The position numbers and the translations under genes are program-made. 64,000 nt of DNA from the NCBI GenBank assembly GCA_033557465.1, contig CM066036.1, forward strand, positions 587,409,574 to 587,473,573, read 5' to 3'. Shown piece by piece: positions 34,310-44,365 of this stretch. Under the pieces are notes generated by a model. The model was not told where the DNA came from. It made no database searches and saw nothing but the letters and a program-made list of their open reading frames with translations. The stretch is from Ichthyophis bannanicus. Its lineage: Eukaryota; Chordata; Amphibia; Gymnophiona; Ichthyophiidae. Numbering within the stretch: the first letter of the stretch is position 1; each line of letters begins with the position of its first letter.

Positions 34310-36735
34310 GTTTATAATACATCAGTTCTCTGTGAACAAGCAGGAAATAGGTCCTCATGTATGGGTGATATCACCAACGGAGCTCTTCACAGAACGCTGG
34401 CCAGTTTCCAAAGGAAGCTTTTGGGAGGTGCACCATGCCGGCATGCCTGCCTTCCTGCCCATCATGGCGCCATATTCCCCAGTCGTGTTTTTTCCATGGA
34501 GCCCCTAGGACGTGTTCCTGCAGTCTGGAAAATAGTTTTTCTATCTGGCCCTCATGGCCAGGTTTTTTCTCTTATCTCTTTTCCGCCTGTCGTCGGTTAG
34601 CCGTTTTTCCCTTTTTAGGGTTTTTCAGTTGGCTTTTTTCAATACTTTTGCATGTTTTTCCCTCCCCCTTTCAGGGTGGTTTTCCACACACTGCAGTTTT
34701 TTAGTTTGATTTTGCCGAGATGATGTTTTTTGGCATGTTGAAGCTAGCTAGTGGCTTTAAGAAATGCACCAAGTGTGGCAAAACCATTTCTGCCACAAAC
34801 CGTCATAACTGGTGCTTGCGATGCCTTGGGCCCGACCACAAGCCAGTATTCTGTGAGCTCTGCTTGTAGATGATGCGCTGAGGGCTGAAAGGTCAGGAAA
34901 AGCAGAAGGAGTCCCTCTGCTGCCTATCTGATTCAGCATCCTCAGCCTCGTCTACACCTGCGAAATGTCCTGAGGCGGCGAAGTTGGAGCAGAGGGGCCT
35001 GAGTGGTGAGGGGGAGACTCTTTGCAGAGATCCTGTTGATATTGAAGGAGGAGCACCAGGAGAAGTTCCGGGTGCAGTGTCGTCGCAGCCCTTCTCGATG
35101 CAGAGAATGATGGCTGGGAGCGACTGGCCAAGCTTCCCCGGTGGGAGGACATAACCCAAGCAACAGAGTCCAATCCCAGTGCCCAGGAGGGCAGCCGGAA
35201 GTCTTCCAATGCACCTATCATCGTGGTGTCCCCACCTGAGGTGTCGACACCGATGTCCACGGATGCAGCATCGACCCCCTCACAGATGGCGGTTGACAAA
35301 CGCTTTCAAGCCCTAGAAGTTCACTTGGCAGTGGTGGAAGCTGCACTCCTTCCAGCCTGTCCTGGAGATCCTTGTCCTACCCTCTGAGGTTGGGATATTG
35401 AGTGAGAGATCAGTATCGACTCTGGTTGCTGGAGCCATCTCCCTCTCCAGTGTATCGGAGTCTGAGGCCCAGGGGCACCACCATCGGTGTGCCGGGCAGT
35501 ATGAGGGTCATCGGCATTCCCCCTCCCCCTAGCTATGGAGCCGGTGGGAGGAGGAGGCTCTGCACTATTTCGACTTCCTCTTGGAATCCGAATCAGAATG
35601 GGAAGCAGAGGTGGAATCAATATCATCAGACCTTTGGCCCCCACACTTTCCATCCAACCTGTCGCCTCCATCCGAATGCCTTAAGTCACCCTGGAGAACA
35701 TGTCCTTTCAGGACTTCATTAGGGACATGGCCAAGGCTATCCCCTTTTCCCTGGAATCGGAAGAGGAACCGAGGGTGGAGGAACTGAATTTACTCCAGTA
35801 CCTCTCTGCCCCCTGGGAGGCGGTGACTGTTCCCATCCACCATGTCCTGCAGCACCTGTCGACACCACTGACTCAATTCCCTGTACTGGGTCCAGAAAGC
35901 CCCAGGGTTTGAGAACCCTCAATTGCCCCACAATTCCATTGTGGTGGAGTTAGCTTTGAAATGCACAAAGAGTGCCAAGACATACTCCTTAGTCCCACCA
36001 AGTAATGAGACTCGGACCCTGGACTCCTTCAGGAGGAAGGGCTTCCAGGGTTCCATGCTGATCGCCAGAATTCTGGCTTACCAGACTTACATGAGCATGT
36101 TCTTCAAAGATGTTATGTTGGGCCTGGAGGACTTTGCCGCCCTTGTTCCCATCATGAGTCCTTTCGGGGCCTCATAGCTCATGCCTAGGACTGCTTGAAG
36201 TTCATGGTGCGGGGCACCTATGATGCCTTTGAATCTGCTGGCAGAGTGGTGGTTATGGGTATTGCTGCCCACCAGATGGCCTGGCTACAGTCTTTGTACC
36301 TGGAACACTGAGTCTAGGACAAGATCGTCAATGTCCCCTGCCTGAGCAAGAACCTCTTCTGCAAACTCATGGAAAAAAAAGCTGAAGAGCTGGAAAAAAA
36401 GCAGGTGACTCTCACCAGACACTCCAGAAAGACCATGAACCCAGCGCGGAAAAAGCATTGGGCCAAGAAAGCCTTCTAGCCACACCCATCTTAATATTTC
36501 CTGGCCCAGCCACAGACGCAGCCTAAGGCACAGATTCCCTGCCTGCAGCAGAGGGAGAAGACCCCAAAGGTGCAACCCACCCCCAAGCCCAAGCTGAGTG
36601 TAAGGTTTTGATGGGTTCCTCAGGAGCATAGCTAGCTGCCTGTTGCCTGTCGAAGTGCCTCTACAGGCTGGGGGGTGGCTCATCCACTTTGCTTAGTGGT
36701 GGCTCCTCGTCACCTTTGACAAGTGCTGTTTCTGA
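34310..36735 (+). pseudogene. DIRS1-like retrotransposon 5' end and full-length decayed gag
   Basis: Starts with the terminal repeat 'gaacaagcaggaaatagg...catgtatgggtgat' (about 34335). The zinc-knuckle ORF follows: FKKCTKCGKTISA, HNWCLRCLGPDH and FCELC (about 34750-34865), matching the copy at 27.1 kb. Downstream come the acidic/Pro-rich middle, FQDFIRDMAKAIPF (about 35705), and the C-terminal gag region in ORF 35923-36177 (LDSFRRKGFQGSMLIARILAYQTYM). That last block is the conserved end of DIRS1-like gag. It continues decayed to about 36670 and then stops; no reverse transcriptase follows. Several frameshifts and stops. Confidence 0.7.
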
Positions 36736-36934
36736 TCCATTCTCCTCTTGAGTATTTCAGAGAGTAGATTTGTGCCCAAAAATTGGATGATGAAATCCCT
36801 ATGGCCCACACAATGTAGTTACTCTTTGATTCTCAGAAAACCAGTCATTGGTTCTGGCATGGTAAGCAAAAGACAAACACTCTCATCCCTTGGTATTTCC
36901 CCCCAGGCCTTGAAGACTGTTAACAGGTAAGGTT

Positions 36935-37095
36935 TCTAGGGTATCCCAAATGAATATGCATGGGAGAGATTTGCATGCCCAGTACCTCAATTGTATGCGA
37001 ATCTCTGTCATGCATATCTTTTAGGGATATCATGAAAATCTGATCTATTGGTGTTCCTCAAGGACTGGGAGTGAATAACACTGCTCTGGGCACTG
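36935..37095. repeat. Palindromic MITE, second copy
   Basis: Diverged relative of 22625-22806: 'atgaatatgcatgggagagatttgcat' on the left and its complement on the right ('gcgaatctctgtcatgcatat', 'agggatatcatgaaaatc'). Confidence 0.7.
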
Positions 37096-37139
37096 GAAAC
37101 TTGTCTGTCTGCCTGTACATGAAAGTACATCTCTGTTGC

Positions 37140-37575
37140 TGGGCTTGTGGGGGCTAATTTTAAAAGTCACTTAGGTGAAGAGAATAAGAAGGCACCTATG
37201 CAGTAGTGTACCATGCGTTAAGCCCTGAAGTGTGCACAGATGACATTGGACCCACCCCTAACCTATGGAGGTGTGCCTGGCATTTGCCCATGTACTTAGC
37301 ATGGGTTCCACTCCATCACCACATTAAGTAGTTTGCTGTGATTAATACAGGTGCACTTAATGCCATCCGCTGAGATAGTGTTAACTACGCCCACACTAAG
37401 TGCAACATTACTGGTTAGCATGCATTGAAGACACCTGCACTAATCGCAGTGTGCATTCTCTGCCCTTGAAGCTTGCTAAGTGGTTAGAGTGGGAATTTTA
37501 GTGCGACCACACCTTTGGTGCATGGTAACACATACTACAGCATGCTTAGCACATTTTAGTAAACATGCCACTTAG
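37140..37575. repeat. MITE-like repeat, same group as 18.2 kb
   Basis: Composition and motifs ('cattaagtgcaacatt', 'tagcacattttagtaaacatgcc') match the group at 18.2, 20.8 and 30.6 kb. Confidence 0.4.
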
Positions 37576-37599
37576 ACATACATGTGTCTTTATAAGATA

Positions 37600-37735
37600 C
37601 CAGGGGTAAACTGACAGTTAAAGACAATGCAGCCTATCCAGTCTGCCCTTCCATACTAACTACTACAGTCTCTTTGTTTTCTTTTGGAGATCTTCTGTGT
37701 TTGTCCTATGCTTTACATTTGTACAATCTGCACAA
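37600..37735 (-). repeat. CR1-B 3' end fragment
   Basis: 'cctatccagtctgcccttccata' and 'gatcttctgtgtttgtcctatgctt' match the CR1-B 3' region at 38100-38190 with divergence. Only about 120 bases remain, without the terminal octamer. Confidence 0.7.
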
Positions 37736-37849
37736 CCATGCATATGTTATAAAAAACATGCATGCTTTATAACTCTACCCAAACTGTCTTAGAACATGCC
37801 AAAATGCAGGTTGTGTAAATAAGACCACACTGTTTTGTCACCTCAGGTA

Positions 37850-38050
37850 TTTTTACGGGCAGTGCCGGTACTACCAGTAGGCGAACTAGGCAGTCACCTA
37901 GAGCACTGGTCCTCCAGGGGTGCCCTTTGTCACCACTGTTGCCCCTCTCGAGACCTGCAAACAGCCCGGCAGTGTTTACCTTTAAACTTTGATGTCACGG
38001 GGCTGTTAGCCTCTGCCTGCTCTGATGCCCAATACCAACTTCCTGTTTTG
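37850..38050. repeat. Fold-back element, left arm
   Basis: Opens 'gggcagtgccggtactaccag' near 37858 and runs to about 38050. It is the imperfect reverse complement of 42346-42560: 'tttacctttaaac', 'ggggctgttagcctctgcc' and 'cctagagcactgg' each recur inverted in the right arm. The CR1-B at 38051-42345 occupies the centre, so this is one palindromic element split by an insertion. Confidence 0.65.
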
Positions 38051-38102
38051 CAGCCATTACATAGAAACATAGAAATATGACGACAGAAAAAGACCACATG
38101 GA

Positions 38103-40904
38103 CTATCTAGTCTGTCCTTCCATATCAACAATTACAAGTCCTCTTTTTTCCTTTAGAGATCCTTTGTGTTTGTCCCATGCTTTTTTGAATTCAGTTACTG
38201 TCCTCATCTCTACCACCTCCACTGGGAGACTATTGCACGGATCCACCACTCTTTCTGTAAAGAAATATTTCCGCATATCACTCCTGAATCTATCCCCCTT
38301 CACCCTCATCCCATGTCCCCTCGTAGCAGAACTTGTTTTCAATTGAAAGAGGCTCTCCCCCTGTACATTTATGCCACGGAGGTATTTAAACATCTCAATC
38401 ATATCACCTCTATCCCACCTTTCCTCTAAGGTGTACATATTAAGATCCTTAAGTCTGTCCTCATATGCTTTATAATGAAGAACACTAACCATTTTAGTAG
38501 CCACCCTCTGCACTGGCTCCATCCTGTTCACATCCTTTTGAAGGTGCGGTCTCCAGAATTGCACACAATACTCCAAATGAGGCTGCGCCAAAGACTTTAC
38601 AGAGGCACTATCACCTCCTTTTTTCTGCTAGCCATTCCTCTCCGTATGCACCCAAGCATTCTTCTAGCTTTTGCCCTCGCCTTTTCTACCTGTTTAGCTA
38701 CTTTAAGATCATCAGACACAACCACGCCTAGGTCCCACTCTTCTTTAGTGGGCAAAAGTACTTCACCCCCTATACTATATTGCTCCCTTGGATTGCTGCA
38801 GCCCAAATGCATGACCTTACATTTTTTAACATTAAATCCCAGCTGCCAAATTCTAGACCATTCTTCAAGCTTAGCTAGATCCCTCCTCATGTTATCTACA
38901 CCTTCCTGGGTGTCTACTCTATTGCAGATTTTGGTATCATCTGCAAAAAGGCAAACCTTACCCGACAGCCCTTCCGCTATATCACTAACAGAGATGTTAA
39001 GAATCGGACCAAGGACAGATCCCTGGGGCACACCACTGGTAACATCCTTCTCCTCAGAGTGAGCTCCATTTACCGATACTCTTTGTCACCTCCCACCCAA
39101 CCAATTTCTAACCCAAGCATAACTTTAGGGTCCACCCCTAGGGTGCTCAGTTTGTTTATAAGTTGCCTGTGAGGAACAGTGTCAAAGGCTTTACTGAAAT
39201 CTAAATACATCACATCTAGGGCTCTCCCTCGGTCCAACTCCCTGGTCACCCAGTCAAAGAAATCAGTCAGATTTGTCTGACAAGTCCTGCCTCTGGTGAA
39301 TCCATGCTGCCTCGGATCCTGTAATCTGCTGGACTCGAGAAACCTCACTATTTTCTCTTTCATCAGCGTTTCCAATAATTTACTCATCACCAAAGTTAAA
39401 CTAACCGGCCTGTAGTTTTCAACCACATCCTTACTTCTGCTTTTGTGCACCGCATGAGCCTCTCTCCAGTCCTTTGGCACCACTCCCGACTCCAACGAGG
39501 CATTGAAAAGGTCAGTCAGTGTAGCTGCTAGAACATCCCCAAGTTCCCTCAGTATTCTAGGGTGTATCCCATCTGGTCCCATCACTTTGTCTACTTTAAG
39601 TTGAGCTAGTTTCTCATGAACACAGTCTTCTGAAAATTGTTCAAGATGTCCCTCGCTTCTGTTCCTGTTTGTGGGAGTTTTCTGAGGTCCTGCTCCTGGT
39701 TCTTCATCTGTGAACACAGAACAGAAATCTTTGTTAAGCAATTCCGCTTTATCCTCATCAGCTTCTACATGTTCCTCCCCTTCACCCTTGAGTCTGACAA
39801 TACCACTTTTGCCCTTCCTTTTCTCACTAACATATCTGAAAAATGTCTTATCCCCCCATTTTATTGCATTGGCTATTTCCTCCTCTTTTTTAATCTTTGC
39901 TTTCCTGACTACTTTGCTAGCTTCTCTAAGTTTTTCCAAATATAGATGTCTGTCTTCCTCTCTCTGTGATCTCTTGTTTTTCATGAAGGCCTCCCTCTTT
40001 TTTTCACATTTTCAGCTACTTCTTTTGAAAGCCATAGCAGTCTCCTTTTCCTTTTACCTTTCTTTACCATTTTAACAAAAGGTTTGGTTGCCCTTAAAAT
40101 ATCCCCTTTCAGTTTTGCCCACTGTTTTTCTACATCCCCCAGCTGTTCCCATCCCGCTAACGACTCCCTGAGGTGTTGGCCCATCTTGGCAAAGTTAGTC
40201 TTCCTAAAGTCTAAGTCCCTTACTTTTGAATGGATTCTAACAGCCCTAGTCCTAATACTGAACCACACCATCTGTTGTTCACTGGATGCAAAATGATCTC
40301 CCACTATAACATCAGAAACACTTTCACCATTGCTAAGCACCAAGTCCAGTATGGACTCTTCATGTGTGGGGTCTGTTACCAATTGCTTGAATAGTTCTCC
40401 CTGTAGAGAATCCAGGATCTCTTTACTTCTAGATGATACTGCAGCAGGAATGTGCCAATCAACATCTGGCATATTGAAATCCCCTATCAGTAGCACTTCC
40501 TCTTTCCTAGCAATGCTGTGTATGTCTTCAATTAACTCTCTATCCACCTCTTCCTCTTGTGAGGGAGGTCTGTATATCATGCCAATGCAGATAGATTTCT
40601 CTTTCCCTCTTTCTAGTTTAACCCACAATGCCTCCTCTCTCCCTTTTAAGCTCTGTAATTCGAAAGCTTTAATAGTATTTTTTACATATAGTGCTACTCC
40701 TCCTCCCCTGTCCTTTCTGAATAAAGTATAGCCAGGTATAGTTACATCCCAGTCATGGTTTTCTGTGAACCATGTTTCTGTAACTGCCACTAAATCCAAG
40801 TCGGCCACTCCCACCAAAGCTTCAACATCAGGGATCTTATTTCCCATGCTACGGGCATTTATACACACTGCTTTCCATATGTTACCCCTGTTACCCATTT
40901 CCAT
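38103..40904 (-). pseudogene. CR1-B ORF2 protein (endonuclease plus reverse transcriptase), frameshifted
   Basis: On the minus strand from 40904 the endonuclease reads NARSMGNK, AVTETWF (catalytic Glu) and LIGDFNMPDVDW. The frame 39070-39984 carries the linker, DGIHPRIL, YRPVSLT, HGFTRGRTCQTNL and YLDFSKAFDTVPH. The frame 38597-39031 has MPQGSVLGPIL and FADDTKICN. The frame 38103-38591 has the C-terminal part to the end of ORF2. So all catalytic boxes survive but the protein is split by shifts near 39983, 39050 and 38595. ORF1 and 5' UTR are present upstream on the same strand. Confidence 0.85.
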
Positions 40905-40960
40905 AAAGGTGTTTAATGTATCATTTACCTGGGAGCTTTCTTAATCCATCTTCAACGAGT

Positions 40961-41852
40961 CTAGTTTAAAGCCCTCTTCAGTAGATTAGCCAGTCTACTA
41001 CTGAAGACGCGTTGAACTTTCGTGGACAGATGGATGCCATCTCTGCTGTGCAACCCTTGGAACATCATCCCATGGTCTAGAAAACCAAAATGCTCTTGAT
41101 GACACCATCCACACAGCCATGCATTCGTCTCCAGGATGCGAGCCTCTCTGCCTTGACCTTTACCCTTAACAGGGAGGATTGAAGAGAACACCACCTGTGC
41201 ACTTAACTGCTTCACCCTCTGTCCCAGAGCCATGAAGTCACTTTTGATATGCTCAGAGGATACCTGGCAGTATCATTTGTTCCGACATGGATTAGCAACA
41301 TTGGGTAATAATCAGTGGGCTTGATGAATCTTGGAAAACTCTCCATAACATCTTGGATTTTGGCACCAGGCAGACAGCATACCTCTCTGGACATCAAGTC
41401 TGGTCGGCAGATGGACACCTCAGTACCCCTCAGAAGAGTGTCACCAACCACCACTACCCTTCGCTTCCTTGTGGTCACTGATTCTGAAACTTTGGGGTAT
41501 TTGAGCTCTGGTTCTTCCCTTTCCAGGGATGCTTTCACCTCCTCCACTTCCAGGGCTGCATAATGGTTCTCCAACTCAAGGGCTGGAGAAGTTGGATTGG
41601 TGATTCTGCAGGCCCTGGTGACTTGTGTCCAACCTTCATCATTCTGTTGACACCCATCTTCTCCTCTTCTAGAGAGCTTGGATGTTTCCAGAAGCATCTC
41701 ATCAATGTACATCTCACTGTCTTGAATGCCTCAGCCTCGCCACCTCCTCTCTGAGTTCCTCCACTTGTTTCCTCTAGAGTTTCAGCATGCAGGCACCCTG
41801 CACATGGAACCAGTCCTTCAACTGGCATTAGGACCTCTGTCTGGACAGACAC
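40961..41852 (-). pseudogene. CR1-B ORF1 protein with SGNH/GDSL esterase-like domain, frameshifted
   Basis: CR1-type ORF1 proteins carry an SGNH-hydrolase-like domain of uncertain role, beside nucleic-acid binding. On the minus strand the N-terminal frame (41535-41852) has LVPCAGCLHAETLEE, a possible metal-binding CAGC. The next frame (41212-41712) holds VVVVGDTLLRG, where the block I Ser codon is replaced by Thr (41437-41445), and LLIHVGTNDTA (about 41270-41300). The last frame (40961-41233) holds SRDGIHLS with the catalytic Asp and His (41030-41041). Two frameshifts separate the three frames. Domain order and blocks are clear; function is lost here. Confidence 0.8.
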
Positions 41853-42345
41853 AGAAACTGTAACGGGGGCAACAGCTTTAGCGATATGATTTTTCCCAGC
41901 TATTGTTCTGTTCGTGGAGCTACATATCTGTTAAAGTAAAAGAGAGAGATCTACCACAGTACCAGCCGGTTTCCCAGCTGTCCTTTCAGAGAAAAAGCAG
42001 TTAAATCTCTTTAATTATATTCAAAATGTGCCGTTCGAAGACCCTGTGCTTTGTTAAATGGGGAGGTGCCCTATAAAGCAAGACTGCTCACTTAGGGTGG
42101 GTGGGAGTTGGGGTGGGTAGGAAGGGAACTAACTCCTGATTAGGTGTCAGCTGTTCCCAAAAGCTGAGAAGGTTACCAGAGTTTAAAACCTACTCCACTA
42201 AAGAAAATATTGCTACTAAAGCACCAAAAGCAATGTAACTTTGCTTTAAAAATATACAAAAACCCTTTTAAGAGCTCCCAGTCAGAGAGCTAGCAATTTA
42301 ATAAAAATAAACCCTCAAATCCTTACCGTTGTTTGACCTCTTTGA

Positions 42346-42560
42346 TTAGATGCCAGAGTGGGCAGAAGCATACAGCCCCATGGTGCCAACGTTTAAAGGT
42401 AAGCACCATGGGGTTGTTTGTGGCCATTGCTGCTGCTGCTGCTGCAGGTCCCAGAGAGGGGCGGTGGCGGCAGTGACAATTAGCACCGTGGGGGGTAGGG
42501 ACACAAGGGATGAGGTCTGCCTAGAGCACCAAATCTCCCTGCACCCGCCCTGTTTACGAG
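42346..42560. repeat. Fold-back element, right arm
   Basis: Reverse-complement partner of 37850-38050; includes a (gct)n stretch at about 42430 that the left arm lacks. Ends near 'gcctagagcaccaaatctccctgc'. Confidence 0.65.
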
Positions 42561-42689
42561 TGTTCCTCATGAGGCAATTTTATAAAAACTCATTTATACA
42601 AATAAAACCGGGTTTTACATGCAAAGAGTGTTTATAAAATTACCCCCATAAAGTCAGAAGGAAAAAAATCCAGTACTTCTGAAGCATAG

Positions 42690-42830
42690 GAATAACGTAG
42701 TGCTTAGCGTTGCAGGCTAAGCACCACTGAAGCTTAAGTTCAAATTCTGCTTTACCCAGTGTAGCTCCCTGTGACCTCGGGCAAGTCACTTCACCCTTCA
42801 TTGCCTCAGGCATAACTTAGATTGGAAATC
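42690..42830 (+). repeat. tRNA-derived SINE, partial
   Basis: 'acgtagtgcttagcgttgcagg' resembles a tRNA-like head, followed by a degraded B-box region and the SINE body 'ctgtgacctcgggcaagtcactt'. The tail is replaced at about 42836 by a reverse-oriented L2-like tail. Confidence 0.55.
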
Positions 42831-42835
42831 CACTT

Positions 42836-42950
42836 TTGTTTATTTTATTTATTTATTTGACATTATTTATGTACCACTTTTCATGTTTATCAAGGCGGTT
42901 TACAATGAACTCAAAACAGTTTTACAGGGAACAGGTTCTTCAGAAATATT
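42836..42950 (-). repeat. L2-like tail, minus strand
   Basis: (ttta)n then 'tgtaccacttttcatgtttatcaaggcggtttac': the complement of the ccgccttg hairpin tail found elsewhere; one arm has decayed (agtgg for aggcgg). Confidence 0.55.
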
Positions 42951-44269
42951 AACTTGCGTACTTGCATTAACTCGGCATGAACTTGGACATGGAAAAGGCA
43001 AGTAATTAAAATCTCAAATCCAAACCATAATGCACTTATTCACTGTACCTTTCCATGCATCTCCTGATGTCTGGGCTTAAGAGATAGCAGACTGGTACTT
43101 CAATACTTCCTATACTGCAGGCGGGTACTCTGGTGAAGATTAATGTCCAAAAAAGCTACTTTATAGTCTCTTCCTGAGTCCACCGCTTCGGCAAAGCAAT
43201 TATTTTGAGGGTAAGGATACAACTTTGTTATCCAACTACACTTTGAATTTCAGTGGGCATTATAGTAAGGAAGAGGGGAATAGTAGTACCTGCATTCTTC
43301 TGGGGAGAGGACCTTCTCACAGAAACAATGAATAAGCTTGGTGGCGGGATATAACAGCACACAGTATAAGAAGGAAAACTATGGATCTTGACACAGACCA
43401 TCTCATGGTTCCATATACATTTCTAAAATTTGGCTAACTCTGTTTAGGCTTTTAGATTGTCCAGTTTTAGTGACAGTAAGTTTCAGATAAATCTCACCAC
43501 AAAGCGATGGCCCTAACTGAAGGAGATCCCATGGTTCTTACTTCTGTAAAGTGCTCTTGGTGGACATATACAGTATACGTAACCATACTTATACACAAGT
43601 ACACATGCATTTACTGAATATACAGTAGAAACACAAATAGTTGCATGAGCATATTTAAAGTTCTTTATTATTAATGCCAGTTGTCAGTGGTTGAAAATTT
43701 TGAAACATTGGCATTAATGTGTCAATTCAGTCATTTTTTATTTGTATTAAAATTTGCAAAGTGCATTGAAAATCCAGAGAAATAGCTGTTAGTTGTAGCA
43801 GCAATAGCAGGGTAATTCTATAAGGAGCTACATAAGTTTACATGCATAAATTCTGGTATTTTATTAGTATTGTGGTACTAATGCTAGTTGTCAATCTGCA
43901 AAATAAAGGTAATTTCTCTTATTTGGCAGATTGATCTCTAGTGATACTGTTGAACACCGTAAGGGGTCATAGCTGCTATTTTGAACCTGGGTCGCAGTCG
44001 GATGGGAGTTTGGGGGGGGGCAGGGTGGTTGGGTTGTGATCCTTGTGGACAGGGGACTTTGGATTGGGAGTACTGGGAATGGGAGGCCAGAACTTTGAGT
44101 GGGAGAGTTACCTTTGGAGAGTTGGAATTCTGAGTAAGGTGCTTTCTGCCTTTGGCAGGGGTGAAAACTTGGATCCACTCGGTGGATGACTGGATCAGGG
44201 GGTTCAAGGTTTCTTTAGGACTGTGGCCACACAAACTGCTGCTGGTGGTATGGCTACACATAGAAACCA
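42951..44269. other. No gene seen
   Basis: Unique-looking sequence without supported features; overlapping minus-strand frames at 43890-44285 have no recognisable domain. Confidence 0.35.
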
Positions 44270-44365
44270 GTAACAAAGATGTCACTGAACATAGAAACCA
44301 TTAAGCAAGGTATATTTGTAACAAAGATGTCACTGAACATAGAAAGCATTAAGCAAGGTATATTT
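44270..44365. repeat. 48-bp tandem duplication
   Basis: Two adjacent copies of a 48-bp unit beginning gtaacaaagatgtcactgaa (44270-44317 and 44318-44365), differing by about one base (acc/agc). Confidence 0.9.

Larger units (their letters stand above)
38051..42345 (-). mobile_element. CR1-B LINE copy 4, near full length
   Basis: The 3' end is at 38055-38075 on the left ('acatagaaacatagaaatatg', i.e. TTTCTATG units on the minus strand). ORF2 spans 38103-40904 and ORF1 about 40961-41852. About 41860-42345 looks like a 5' untranslated region. It is inserted inside a fold-back element whose arms flank it. This is the reference copy for the CR1-B fragments at 3.5, 6.6, 29.2 and 37.6 kb. Confidence 0.85.

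Noticed and set aside
44270..44365. CRISPR-like or regulatory repeat array
   Set aside because: Only two directly adjacent 48-bp copies without spacers: a simple tandem duplication.
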